A stretch of 64,000 nt of DNA from Ruminococcus flavefaciens (GTDB taxonomy: Bacteria; Bacillota; Clostridia; Oscillospirales; Ruminococcaceae), in NCBI RefSeq assembly GCF_900119075.1, contig NZ_FPIP01000007.1:1-64000 (forward strand), given 5' to 3'. Below are positions 52,955 through 61,123 of the stretch, piece by piece; the first letter of the stretch is position 1, and each line of letters starts with the position of its first letter. The notes beneath the pieces are model-generated. The model was given only the letters and a program-made list of their open reading frames with translations. It was not told the origin of the DNA and did no database searches. Position numbers and translations under genes: made by a program.

Positions 52955-53608
52955 ATGTTAGAGCCGAGGCTTGAAAAACACGTTGATTTTTTGATAGAAA
53001 GATATCCTGTGCTTGAAAAGTGCAGGGAGGACATTATCAAGGCTTATCTTGTCATGGAGGAGTGCTATCTCCGCGACGGAAAGCTTATGATAGCAGGAAA
53101 TGGCGGTTCTGCCGCCGACAGCGAGCATATCGCAGGAGAGCTCATGAAGCGCTTCAAGATAGCACGTACTGTTCCTGACGAGTTTGCGGAAAAGCTGAAA
53201 AGCGTTGATCCTGTCCGCGGAAAGAATCTTGCTGAGAATCTTGAGCGCGGACTTATGGCGATACCGCTGGTAGCTCACGAAGCTCTGACCACCGCCTATA
53301 TCAATGACGTAGACGGACTGGGAGTATTTGCACAGCAGCTCTACGGCTTCGGCAGAAAGGGCGATGTTTTCCTCGGTATTTCCACCTCGGGAAACAGCCG
53401 TAATGTAATGTCAGCAACAGTAGTTGCGAGAGCTCTCGGCATAAAGGTCATAGGTCTTACGGGAGAAAAGGGCGGCGAGCTTGCAGAAGTCGCCGATGTA
53501 GCCGTAAAAGTCCCCTCAGCTGAGACCTATATGATACAGGAGCTCCACCTGCCCGTGTATCACTGCTGGTGCTTAATGCTTGAGGACAAGTTCTTCGGCG
53601 GGAAATAA
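52955..53608 (+). CDS. gmhA: sedoheptulose 7-phosphate isomerase
   Basis: This 217-residue SIS-domain protein turns sedoheptulose 7-phosphate into D-glycero-D-manno-heptose 7-phosphate, the first step of the pathway. Marks: GNGGSAADSEHIAGELMKRFK and GISTSGNSRNVMSA (phosphosugar site), and the C-terminal IQELHLPVYHCW with likely metal/catalytic residues. It lies 16 bp after the fusion gene and is followed by a terminator. No glycosyltransferase or export gene is adjacent. Confidence 0.92.
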   Translation: MLEPRLEKHVDFLIERYPVLEKCREDIIKAYLVMEECYLRDGKLMIAGNGGSAADSEHIAGELMKRFKIARTVPDEFAEKLKSVDPVRGKNLAENLERGLMAIPLVAHEALTTAYINDVDGLGVFAQQLYGFGRKGDVFLGISTSGNSRNVMSATVVARALGIKVIGLTGEKGGELAEVADVAVKVPSAETYMIQELHLPVYHCWCLMLEDKFFGGK

Positions 53609-53623
53609 AAGTGAATTAAACGT

Positions 53624-53660
53624 AAAAGAGGGCGTGATATGAGGTTATCACGCCCTTATT
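53624..53660. terminator. bidirectional terminator between gmhA and a dockerin-loop gene
   Basis: Stem AGGGCGTGATA (53629-53639) with TATCACGCCCT (53646-53656). T-rich flanks on both strands serve two convergent genes. Confidence 0.85.
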
Positions 53661-53681
53661 TAAGTGTCCTGTTTTTTGTTT

Positions 53682-55220
53682 TTATGCGAGCCCAAGCAGT
53701 CTTTCCTGCATAGCCTGAGCGTCCATGAGGGTTATTCCGTCGCCTGTATTATTGATATCGGCGTTGAATCTGCCGATAGCTGAAAGCTTGTACTTATCGG
53801 GATTAGCCAGCGACTGCATTATGAATACAACGTCAGCCATGTCCTTTTTGCCGTCTGCGTTTGAATCGCCTGTGCGCTCCAGATCGTCGCTGAGAGCAAC
53901 AGGTGAGGAGTATTTCTCGGGGCTGTACTTTACAGCAGGTCTGCCGCTGTTATTTGACAGTCTGCCGATATAAGCCTTCAGCTTATCGGAGTAGTTATCG
54001 TACATCTCGATGCAGTCTTCATCTTCAAGCTTATCAAGAATGAAAAGATTCAGCATACTGAGGTCGTGGAGATCTCCGCATAGCCCGTTCCCGTTGAGGT
54101 CACAGCGCTCGGTGAAGTATTTCCATACATCGTCGGGAAGTATGGTCGATCCTGCATCTGCCTCGGAATACAGATCGTCCATATAGATGTATGTGTTGAA
54201 GGTATCATAGATATTGAGTATGCCGTCGCCGTTGGTATCGGGGATATACATAGGATCATCGGCTTTTTCATTTATGAAGCGGATATATTCCCTGTTGAAG
54301 AGCGCACCATTGAAGGTAAGGTACTCGTTCTTAGGGAGCCATTCTTCATAGCACTGCTTTGCGTACTTGCCGAAGTCATACTTGCCCGAGCCTGCAAAAA
54401 TGTCCTCATAATAGTCGTTTGTGAGGTATTCCTGCTTTAATTCGTATTTTTCAAAGCAGTACATAAGCGCATACTCGTATACCCAGCAGCAGCCCATATC
54501 TCTGCGCAGCCCGTTTTCCAGCTTCTGACAGGGATAGTACATTTCTCCAGGTATCTGAGCAGCCTCTGCCATGGTGAAGTCCATATACGCACAATTGGTG
54601 TTGTTTATGCAGTATACCCACAGATAGTTGATATCGTCGAAAAACAGCTTTCCGTCGCCGTTTATATCGTAATCTATCTCTTTGCTTTCAAGCATTTCGC
54701 AGAAAACGGGATAGCCTGCCTGCAAGTGACCGCATTCGCCGAGAACGAGACTTACAAAGTCTTTTCCGGGATTGAGGTCGTATGAGTAGGCGGACACAAG
54801 TCCGCCGTTATCGGCTTTGGCGGAGGGCTGCTTGGTCGAATTGCTGTAATAGGACGGCTTTGTGACCTCGCGAGTAAGTCCGTTTTTGAGGATAAAGTAC
54901 CTGATAAGGTGGACGGTGTCATAATAGTCGACAGATTTGCTGCCGTCATAATCGGCAATCTTGTCAGCGTCACTTGTGGCTGCCTCATCGGTCTCACAGC
55001 CCTCTGTATAGCAGTACAGAGCGTAGCAGTCTGCTATGGTGAAGCTGCCGTCGCCGTTGATATCGGTGATAAGAGCTCCGCTGTCCATAGCGTCGAACAT
55101 CTCGAATTCTTCTTCCCAGATCCTTGTTGAGGGGATATTTTCAAACATTGCACCTGCGGACAGAGCCGAACTGCTTACAGCAGTTGTCAGGGCCGCAGCA
55201 ATGGATATCAGCTTTTTCAT
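53682..55220 (-). CDS. secreted protein with multiple dockerin/EF-hand-like calcium loops
   Basis: This is a 512-residue protein with a signal peptide (MKKLISIAAALTTAVSSSAL). At least five calcium-loop motifs are spread along it: DINGDGSFTIAD, DINGDGKLFFDD, DTNGDGILNIYD, DLNGNGLCGD and DSNADGKKDMAD, with a last DINNTGDGITLMD. The final pair (about 450-510) resembles a C-terminal dockerin; the others may be further dockerin-like units. No catalytic domain is recognised, and the middle is rich in Tyr, Cys and Asp. The start at 55220 follows AAAGGAG. It may be a cohesin-binding adaptor or a calcium-dependent structural protein. Confidence 0.78.
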   Translation of the reverse strand: MKKLISIAAALTTAVSSSALSAGAMFENIPSTRIWEEEFEMFDAMDSGALITDINGDGSFTIADCYALYCYTEGCETDEAATSDADKIADYDGSKSVDYYDTVHLIRYFILKNGLTREVTKPSYYSNSTKQPSAKADNGGLVSAYSYDLNPGKDFVSLVLGECGHLQAGYPVFCEMLESKEIDYDINGDGKLFFDDINYLWVYCINNTNCAYMDFTMAEAAQIPGEMYYPCQKLENGLRRDMGCCWVYEYALMYCFEKYELKQEYLTNDYYEDIFAGSGKYDFGKYAKQCYEEWLPKNEYLTFNGALFNREYIRFINEKADDPMYIPDTNGDGILNIYDTFNTYIYMDDLYSEADAGSTILPDDVWKYFTERCDLNGNGLCGDLHDLSMLNLFILDKLEDEDCIEMYDNYSDKLKAYIGRLSNNSGRPAVKYSPEKYSSPVALSDDLERTGDSNADGKKDMADVVFIMQSLANPDKYKLSAIGRFNADINNTGDGITLMDAQAMQERLLGLA

Positions 55221-55278
55221 TGGTCTACTCCTTTCGGTATAGATTTTATGTGTTGAATACATATATTTCCACGATTAT

Positions 55279-55307
55279 ATTATACACTTTTCTTTGATAA
55301 AAATCAA
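55279..55307 (-). promoter_or_regulatory. promoter of the multi-calcium-loop gene
   Basis: Minus strand: -35 TTGATT (55302-55307), 17-bp spacer, -10 TATAAT (55279-55284). Confidence 0.72.
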
Positions 55308-55436
55308 TAATTATATGCAGAATAAATAAAAAATAAGCTAATTTCACAATGAGATTAAGATTTGGTTGGCTATGTTGTACACCCGGGAGAAAAATATTTA
55401 TACGCTATGATACTGATAGTATAAAACGACCCTGAT

Positions 55437-55465
55437 TTGACTTTTTTTCCTATCTATATTATAAT
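55437..55465 (+). promoter_or_regulatory. promoter of the exonuclease gene
   Basis: -35 TTGACT (55437-55442), 17-bp spacer, -10 TATAAT (55460-55465). Confidence 0.75.
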
Positions 55466-55502
55466 AAACTGGATATGAAAAGTCAGTGGAAAGGAGCTTG
55501 TC

Positions 55503-56087
55503 ATGAGCAGTATAAAACGCAGAAAGGGAAAGAGCAGGATAGCTTTCCCCGAGGATTATTGCGTAGTGGATATCGAAACTACGGGACTTTCACCCGAGGA
55601 GTGCGAGATAATCGAAATAGCGGCAGTTCGGTACAGAAACGGCGAAAAGGCGGAGGTATTCAGCACCTTCGTCAAGCCCTGCAATGCGATAAGCTCATTT
55701 ATTACTCAGCTTACGGGCATAACCAATGAAATGGTGGCGGATGCTCCCTGTATTTCCGACGCTATAAAGGCGTTTTACGAGTTTGCAGGGGACGATATGC
55801 TCATGGGCTACAATGTCAACTTCGATATAAACTTTCTCTATGACAATCTGCTGCGCTGTCACGGTATTATCCTTGAAAACGACTTTGTGGACGTGCTTCG
55901 CTTTGCACGTAAGGTTCTGCCTCTTATGCCCGACCGCAAGCAGACCTCCGTTGCCGCACATTACGGTATAAATATTACTGGAGCTCACCGCGCGGAAAAG
56001 GACTGCGAGATATGCAATGCCTGCTACATACACCTTCGTGACGAGATGCGCAGACAGGAGAAGGAGGACTTACATGAAGAGACTTGA
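55503..56087 (+). CDS. DEDDh 3'-5' exonuclease (DnaQ/PolC epsilon-like)
   Basis: This 194-residue cytosolic exonuclease has the four family blocks: ExoI VVDIETTGLSP (D, E), ExoII GYNVNFDINFL (D), and ExoIII HRAEKDCEICNAC (H, D). It is the size of a stand-alone epsilon-type domain and resembles the exonuclease insert of PolC. A role in proofreading, repair or RNA trimming cannot be decided. The next gene starts inside its last codons (14-bp overlap), so the two are co-translated. Confidence 0.88.
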   Translation: MSSIKRRKGKSRIAFPEDYCVVDIETTGLSPEECEIIEIAAVRYRNGEKAEVFSTFVKPCNAISSFITQLTGITNEMVADAPCISDAIKAFYEFAGDDMLMGYNVNFDINFLYDNLLRCHGIILENDFVDVLRFARKVLPLMPDRKQTSVAAHYGINITGAHRAEKDCEICNACYIHLRDEMRRQEKEDLHEET

Positions 56088-56838
56088 TATGCGTGATAAG
56101 GTCTTTAAGTACGCAGCTGAAACCTTTGGCACAGAGCCGGAATACCTATGGAGCAGGCTGCCGGACTGTGCTGTGCTGCGCCGCAGAGACAATGACAAGT
56201 GGTTTGCTGTGATTATGGACGTTAAAGCTTCTAAGCTCGGACTATCCGGACAGGGCAAGACAGATATCATAGACATCAAGTGCAGTCCCCTTATGACAGG
56301 CTCTCTGCTTGGGATTAAAGGCATTTTTCCTGCCTTTCATATGAACAAGGAGAACTGGATAACTGTGCTCCTTGACGGTACTGTTGACGAAAAGCAGATA
56401 ATGTCACTTCTTGATATGAGCTATGAGCTGGCAGGGCAGAGCGGCAGCGGCAAAAGGCTCCGAACCGAGCCCAAGGACTGGCTTATACCTGCGGCGCCTG
56501 CCATGTACGATGTGGAGCAGGACTTCCGCCGCGACGGTACTATAATATGGAAGCAGACCTCAAATATGATTGTGGGCGACACGGTGTATATCTATATGGC
56601 TGCACCGATATCGGCAGTAATGTACAGGTGCGAGGCTGTTGAGGTCAATATCCCGTACAATTACGACGACGGAAAGTATCGTATCAAGAAGGCGGTGAAG
56701 CTGCGGCTTGTTCACCGCTACAGTGAGGACGATATGCCTCTTGCGAAAATGAAGGATTTCGGCGTTGCAGCCGTCCGCGGAGCAAGGGGAGTACCCAACA
56801 CTCTTGCCTGCGAATTGAAAAGACTTTGCGGAAAGTAA
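56074..56838 (+). CDS. MmcQ/YjbR-family protein with a C-terminal EVE/PUA-like domain
   Basis: This is a 254-residue protein. The N-terminal part (about 1-120) has the MmcQ/YjbR pattern (PDCAVLRRRDNDKWFAVIMD, IDIKCSPLMTGSLL, FPAFHMNKENWITVLLDG). The C-terminal part (about 140-250) begins TIIWKQTSNMIVGDTVYIYM and continues AAPISAVMYRCEAVEVNIPY, a layout like small EVE/PUA base-readers. Such a pairing with a DEDDh nuclease (14-bp overlap) suggests recognition of a modified nucleic acid, but this is inference. The start at 56074 has AAGGAGGA. Confidence 0.7.
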   Translation: MKRLDMRDKVFKYAAETFGTEPEYLWSRLPDCAVLRRRDNDKWFAVIMDVKASKLGLSGQGKTDIIDIKCSPLMTGSLLGIKGIFPAFHMNKENWITVLLDGTVDEKQIMSLLDMSYELAGQSGSGKRLRTEPKDWLIPAAPAMYDVEQDFRRDGTIIWKQTSNMIVGDTVYIYMAAPISAVMYRCEAVEVNIPYNYDDGKYRIKKAVKLRLVHRYSEDDMPLAKMKDFGVAAVRGARGVPNTLACELKRLCGK

Positions 56839-56875
56839 CGTCAGCAGGCTTAAGATCGGGCTTGCTTCTGCTGAT

Positions 56876-56904
56876 TTGCATTATTTTTCAAAATGTGATA
56901 TAAT
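56876..56904 (+). promoter_or_regulatory. promoter of the hydrolase-tex-DUF2225 operon
   Basis: -35 TTGCAT (56876-56881), 17-bp spacer, -10 TATAAT (56899-56904). Confidence 0.75.
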
Positions 56905-56952
56905 TACATTCGTACATTTATTTTTCCCCGATTTTTTGACAGGAGGAACTTT

Positions 56953-57972
56953 ATGCTTAATGCTGATCTGAAGGAATTTCAATTTGCTTCTGATTTTGAC
57001 GAGCTTGTGATCTCGGCTGTGCTGGCTGTACCGTCAGGAGATATAAACGGCATTGTCCAGATAGTTCACGGCATGAACGAGCACAAGGAGCGCTATTATC
57101 CGTTCATGGATTATCTTGCGGAGCAGGGCTTCATCACCGTTATCCACGATAACCGCGGTCACGGAAAAAGCATCGTAGAGCCCGACGACCTTGGCTATAT
57201 GTTCAGAAAGGGCGGCGAAGGCTTCGTAAGCGATATCGCTCAGCTCAACGCAAGGATAAGAGCAGCTTATCCCAATGTTCCCGTTTTTATGGCGGCAAGC
57301 GGTATTGGAGCAGCAGGCGCAAGATGCTTTCTTAAGGAGCACGACGGCGATATCAACGGACTGGTGCTTCTCGGCACTATCTGTCACTGTCCGTTCTCGC
57401 CTGCGGCAAGAATTATCAGCTCTGTGGCTTCAAAGCGCCCGGGCAGCCGTTTCAGAAGCGAGAAGATATTCGATACTATAGACGACAGCTTCGGTAAATT
57501 CTATGAATCTCCCATAAACTCATGGCGCTGCAGCGACGCAGACGCTGTTCTTGCATACAACGAGGATCCGCTGTGCAATTTCAAGCCTACCCTCAACGGC
57601 TATACCGAGCTTGTGTGGCTGCTGAAGCAGTCCGAGTCGGGACGGGGCTGGAACGTTACTCAGCCCTCACTGCCTATCAGATTTGTTTCGGGCAAGGACG
57701 ATTCGGCTATGGTTTCAGAGAAGCGCTTCATGCGCTCCGTGAAAAAGCTTGAAAAGCTGGGCTATGAGAGCATATCCCACCGTCTTTTCGAGGGAATGCG
57801 CCATGATGTGCTCATGGAGAAGAACTCCGTAAACGTATATAAGGACATCGCAAAGACCTTGTTTTCGTGGCTTGACCGCTGGAACGACCAGCGGGCAGAG
57901 GAAATGCCTGCGGAGCCTGTACAGGCGGCAGAGACTGCACCAGAGCAGGAAACAGCCGAAAACGAGGAATAA
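56953..57972 (+). CDS. alpha/beta hydrolase (serine aminopeptidase S33/lysophospholipase-like)
   Basis: This 339-residue cytosolic hydrolase shows the oxyanion strand VQIVHGMNEHKERYYPFMDY and IHDNRGHGKS, as in S33/monoglyceride-lipase-like proteins. The nucleophile elbow is AASGIGA rather than GHSMGG; the Ser is kept. The catalytic Asp likely lies in SGKDDSAM and the His in FEGMRHDVLME. A Glu/Ala/Pro-rich tail of about 30 residues ends the protein. The substrate is probably an acyl ester. It shares a promoter with tex, which starts 64 bp later. Confidence 0.85.
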   Translation: MLNADLKEFQFASDFDELVISAVLAVPSGDINGIVQIVHGMNEHKERYYPFMDYLAEQGFITVIHDNRGHGKSIVEPDDLGYMFRKGGEGFVSDIAQLNARIRAAYPNVPVFMAASGIGAAGARCFLKEHDGDINGLVLLGTICHCPFSPAARIISSVASKRPGSRFRSEKIFDTIDDSFGKFYESPINSWRCSDADAVLAYNEDPLCNFKPTLNGYTELVWLLKQSESGRGWNVTQPSLPIRFVSGKDDSAMVSEKRFMRSVKKLEKLGYESISHRLFEGMRHDVLMEKNSVNVYKDIAKTLFSWLDRWNDQRAEEMPAEPVQAAETAPEQETAENEE

Positions 57973-58036
57973 TCATCATATACACAGCGAAATTGCAGGT
58001 TTTGACCGCAAACTTCGCTTAATGAAAGGAAATACT

Positions 58037-60313
58037 ATGGATATCAACAAGGAATTGGCAAAAGAATTCGGACTAAAACAGGAACAGGTAGATAATACCG
58101 TAGCTCTTATCGACGACGACAAGACTATCCCTTTTATCGCCCGTTACCGTAAGGAGCTTACAGGCTCTCTCGACGACCAGATACTCCGTGAGCTCTATGA
58201 CAGGCTCATGTACCTCCGCAACCTTGAAAAGCGCAAGGAGGAGGTAACTGCCGCTATCACAGAGCAGGAGAAGATGACTCCCGAGATAGAGGCTGCTATC
58301 AGCGCAGCTGTTACTCTTGTCGAGGTCGAGGACATCTACCGTCCGTTCAAGCCAAAGCGCCGTACCCGTGCAAGCATTGCCCGTGAGAACGGTCTCGAAC
58401 CTCTTGCAGTAATGCTCATGGCTCAGGAGAACTCCACAGAGCCCGAAAAGGAGGCAGAGGCTTATATAGATGAAGAGAAGAAGATAACCGACGCTCAGAC
58501 TGCATTGCAGGGGGCTATGGACATCATCGCAGAGGATATCTCCGACGACGCTGATATCAGAAAGAAGCTCCGTGCTCTTGCAGGCGAAAAGGGCGAGCTT
58601 GTGTCAAAGGCTTCGGATCCCGAGGCTGAGAGCGTATATATGAACTACTACGAGTACTCAGAGGCTATCCCGAAGGTTGCAAATCACCGTGTTCTTGCCC
58701 TTGACAGAGGCGAGAAGGAGGGCTTCCTCAAGGTATCCGTTACTCTTGACGAGACTATGGCTACAGATGTTATCTTCGGCAAGTACATCAAGGCTAACAA
58801 TGCCTGCGGAGAGCTTGTCAGAGCTGCTGCCGCAGACAGCTACAAGAGACTTATATTCCCCTCTATCGAGCGTGAGATACGCTCAGAGATGAGCGCTAAG
58901 GCTGCCGAGGACTCCATAAAGGTATTCGCAGCAAATCTCCGTCAGATGCTTCTCCAGCCGCCGCTTAAGAGCAGCATTATCCTCGGACTTGATCCGGGAT
59001 ATGCTCATGGCTGCAAGACCGCAGTCATCGACGGCACAGGTAAGGTGCTTGATACAGCTATCATCTACCCTGTTGGTTCGGCAGGAGCTGTTGAGGCTGC
59101 TAAGAAAAAGGTCAAGGAGTTTATCCAGAAGTACAACGTAAATGTTATCTCTATCGGAAACGGTACGGCTTCACGTGAGACTGAGAGCTTTGCCGCTGAG
59201 ATAGTCAAGGAAGTGCCGCAGGACGTAAGCTACATGGTAGTAAGCGAGGCTGGAGCTTCCGTATATTCCGCTTCAAAGGTAGCCGCAGAGGAATTCCCCG
59301 AGTACGACGTATCTATCAGAGGAGCTATCTCTATTGCACGCCGTTTGCAGGATCCTCTTGCAGAGCTTGTAAAGATAGATCCGAAGGCTATCGGCGTCGG
59401 TCAGTATCAGCATGATATGCCACAGGCAAGAATGAGCGAAGCCCTCGGCGGCGTAGTCGAGGACTGCGTTAACTCCGTCGGAGTTGACCTGAATACCGCT
59501 TCACATTCGCTTCTTTCCTATATCGCAGGCATAAATGCAACAGTTGCAAAGAATATCGTTACCTACCGTGAGGAAAACGGCAGATTCACAGACCGTAAGG
59601 AGCTCCTCAAAGTTCCTAAGCTTGGCAAGAAGGCTTTCGAGCAGTGCGCAGGCTTCCTGAGAGTACGCGACGGAAAGAATCCACTTGATAACACCGCAGT
59701 TCACCCCGAGAGCTATGAGGCAGCTTCATCGCTTCTCAGCGAGTGCGGCTTCACCATTGCCGATATCGCAGGCAGCGGAGCTGAGGGTATCACAGAAAAG
59801 GCAAACAGCATAGGCATAGAGAATATCAGCAAGTCCCTCGGCATAGGCGTTCCAACTCTCACCGACATCATCGGCGAGCTTAAAAAGCCGGGACGCGACC
59901 TCCGTGACGAGCTCCCCGCACCTCTTCTCAGAAGCGGCGACGTTATGGAGATAAAGGACTTAAAGCCTGGCATGGAGCTTGTGGGAACTGTCCGCAATAT
60001 CATAGATTTCGGCTGCTTTGTTGATATCGGAGTCCACGAGGACGGACTTGTACACATCTCGCAGATATGCAGCAAATACATCAAGCACCCTCTCGAAGCC
60101 GTAAAGGTGGGCGAGGTAGTCAAGGTAAGAGTTCTTGACGTTGACCTCAAGAGAAACCGTATCTCCCTTACAATGCGCCTTAACGACGAGGAGGAGAAGA
60201 AGCAGCAGAAGTCCGAGCGCAGACCGAATAACAGAAAGCGCGAGGACCGCAAGCCTAAGGGTTTTGACGCGTCACAGCTCCACAACAGCAGTTTCCGTAT
60301 CAAGAAGAAATAA
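58037..60313 (+). CDS. tex: Tex-family RNA-binding transcription accessory protein
   Basis: This 758-residue cytosolic protein has the full Tex layout: N-terminal helical part (VALIDDDKTIPFIARYRKELTG split by family insertions), a YqgF-like RNase H fold (LGLDPGYAHGCKTAVID), helix-hairpin-helix repeats (VGVDLNTASHSLLSYIAGIN; FRRK-like LLKVPKLGKKAFEQCAGFLR) and a C-terminal S1 domain (GMELVGTVRNIIDFGCFVDI). It binds RNA and supports transcription-linked processes. The start at 58037 follows GAAAGGAAAT; an upstream in-frame reading from 57872 overlaps the previous gene. Confidence 0.95.
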   Translation: MDINKELAKEFGLKQEQVDNTVALIDDDKTIPFIARYRKELTGSLDDQILRELYDRLMYLRNLEKRKEEVTAAITEQEKMTPEIEAAISAAVTLVEVEDIYRPFKPKRRTRASIARENGLEPLAVMLMAQENSTEPEKEAEAYIDEEKKITDAQTALQGAMDIIAEDISDDADIRKKLRALAGEKGELVSKASDPEAESVYMNYYEYSEAIPKVANHRVLALDRGEKEGFLKVSVTLDETMATDVIFGKYIKANNACGELVRAAAADSYKRLIFPSIEREIRSEMSAKAAEDSIKVFAANLRQMLLQPPLKSSIILGLDPGYAHGCKTAVIDGTGKVLDTAIIYPVGSAGAVEAAKKKVKEFIQKYNVNVISIGNGTASRETESFAAEIVKEVPQDVSYMVVSEAGASVYSASKVAAEEFPEYDVSIRGAISIARRLQDPLAELVKIDPKAIGVGQYQHDMPQARMSEALGGVVEDCVNSVGVDLNTASHSLLSYIAGINATVAKNIVTYREENGRFTDRKELLKVPKLGKKAFEQCAGFLRVRDGKNPLDNTAVHPESYEAASSLLSECGFTIADIAGSGAEGITEKANSIGIENISKSLGIGVPTLTDIIGELKKPGRDLRDELPAPLLRSGDVMEIKDLKPGMELVGTVRNIIDFGCFVDIGVHEDGLVHISQICSKYIKHPLEAVKVGEVVKVRVLDVDLKRNRISLTMRLNDEEEKKQQKSERRPNNRKREDRKPKGFDASQLHNSSFRIKKK

Positions 60314-60323
60314 GGAGTAGGAA

Positions 60324-60965
60324 ATGGTTTTCAGAACTGAGGAAAAAGAGTTCAAGTGCGCAGTATGCGGCGAGGTATCGGCGCATGAAGTCATAGCCGA
60401 GCAGGAGAAACCGACAGAAGCTCCCGACCTTGATATGCGCCCCGGAGAGCCTGTCCGCTCGGGAATTAAGTACTGGGTGAGCAAGTGCCCCAACTGCGGA
60501 TACTGCAATTCATCAATAGATATACCCGTGAAGTTCACAAGGGAATACCTTGAAAGCTCCAATTACAATAAGGCAGGGGACGACCTTGCAGGAAGATTCA
60601 TAAAGAAGTCTCTTGCCTGCGAGAAGAACAGCCAGTGGGAGGAGGCTCTCAAAAGCTGTATGTACGCCGCATGGGTCTGCGACGACGAGGGCGACGATGA
60701 AAGAGCCGCCGAATGCCGCAGAGCTGCCGTAAGGATATACGATACCCACGGCGCAGTTTTCAAGGAAAGCGCCGATATAAAGCTGCTTGTGGCTGACCTT
60801 CTCAGAAGAAGCGGCGCTCATGACCGGGTTATACGCGATTATAAGGGAGAGCGCTTCGGCTCGCCGCTCATAATGGCGATGACTGAGTTTCAGGTAAGTC
60901 TTGCGGAGCAGGGCGATCCAGCCTGCCATAAGGCTACGGAAGTCCCCGGTGTAAGAGCAAAATAA
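60324..60965 (+). CDS. DUF2225 zinc-binding protein
   Basis: This 213-residue cytosolic protein has two Cys pairs (FKCAVCGE near 10-16 and KCPNCGYCN near 54-62) and a helical TPR-like remainder (WEEALKSCMYAAWVCDDEGD). It matches the DUF2225 family of Clostridia, whose function is unknown. It is 10 bp after tex, in the same operon, and is followed by a strong terminator. Confidence 0.85.
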   Translation: MVFRTEEKEFKCAVCGEVSAHEVIAEQEKPTEAPDLDMRPGEPVRSGIKYWVSKCPNCGYCNSSIDIPVKFTREYLESSNYNKAGDDLAGRFIKKSLACEKNSQWEEALKSCMYAAWVCDDEGDDERAAECRRAAVRIYDTHGAVFKESADIKLLVADLLRRSGAHDRVIRDYKGERFGSPLIMAMTEFQVSLAEQGDPACHKATEVPGVRAK

Positions 60966-60975
60966 ACCATATCAA

Positions 60976-61004
60976 GCGGCAGTACCTTTACTGCCGCGTT
61001 TTTT
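60976..61004 (+). terminator. terminator of the tex operon
   Basis: Stem GCGGCAGTA/TACTGCCGC with a 4-nt loop, then GTTTTTT. Confidence 0.88.
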
Positions 61005-61054
61005 ATGCAAACCGCTGAAAAACATGGGCTTTAGGGTAAATTCAATAGTTTTGC

Positions 61055-61084
61055 TTGACACAAAAAGGAAATATGTGTTAAAAT
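61055..61084 (+). promoter_or_regulatory. promoter of the first zinc-ribbon membrane gene
   Basis: -35 TTGACA (61055-61060), 18-bp spacer, -10 TAAAAT (61079-61084). Confidence 0.75.
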
Positions 61085-61123
61085 ATTATCTGTACTATTA
61101 TTTTTTGTTATGGAGGTTTTTTT

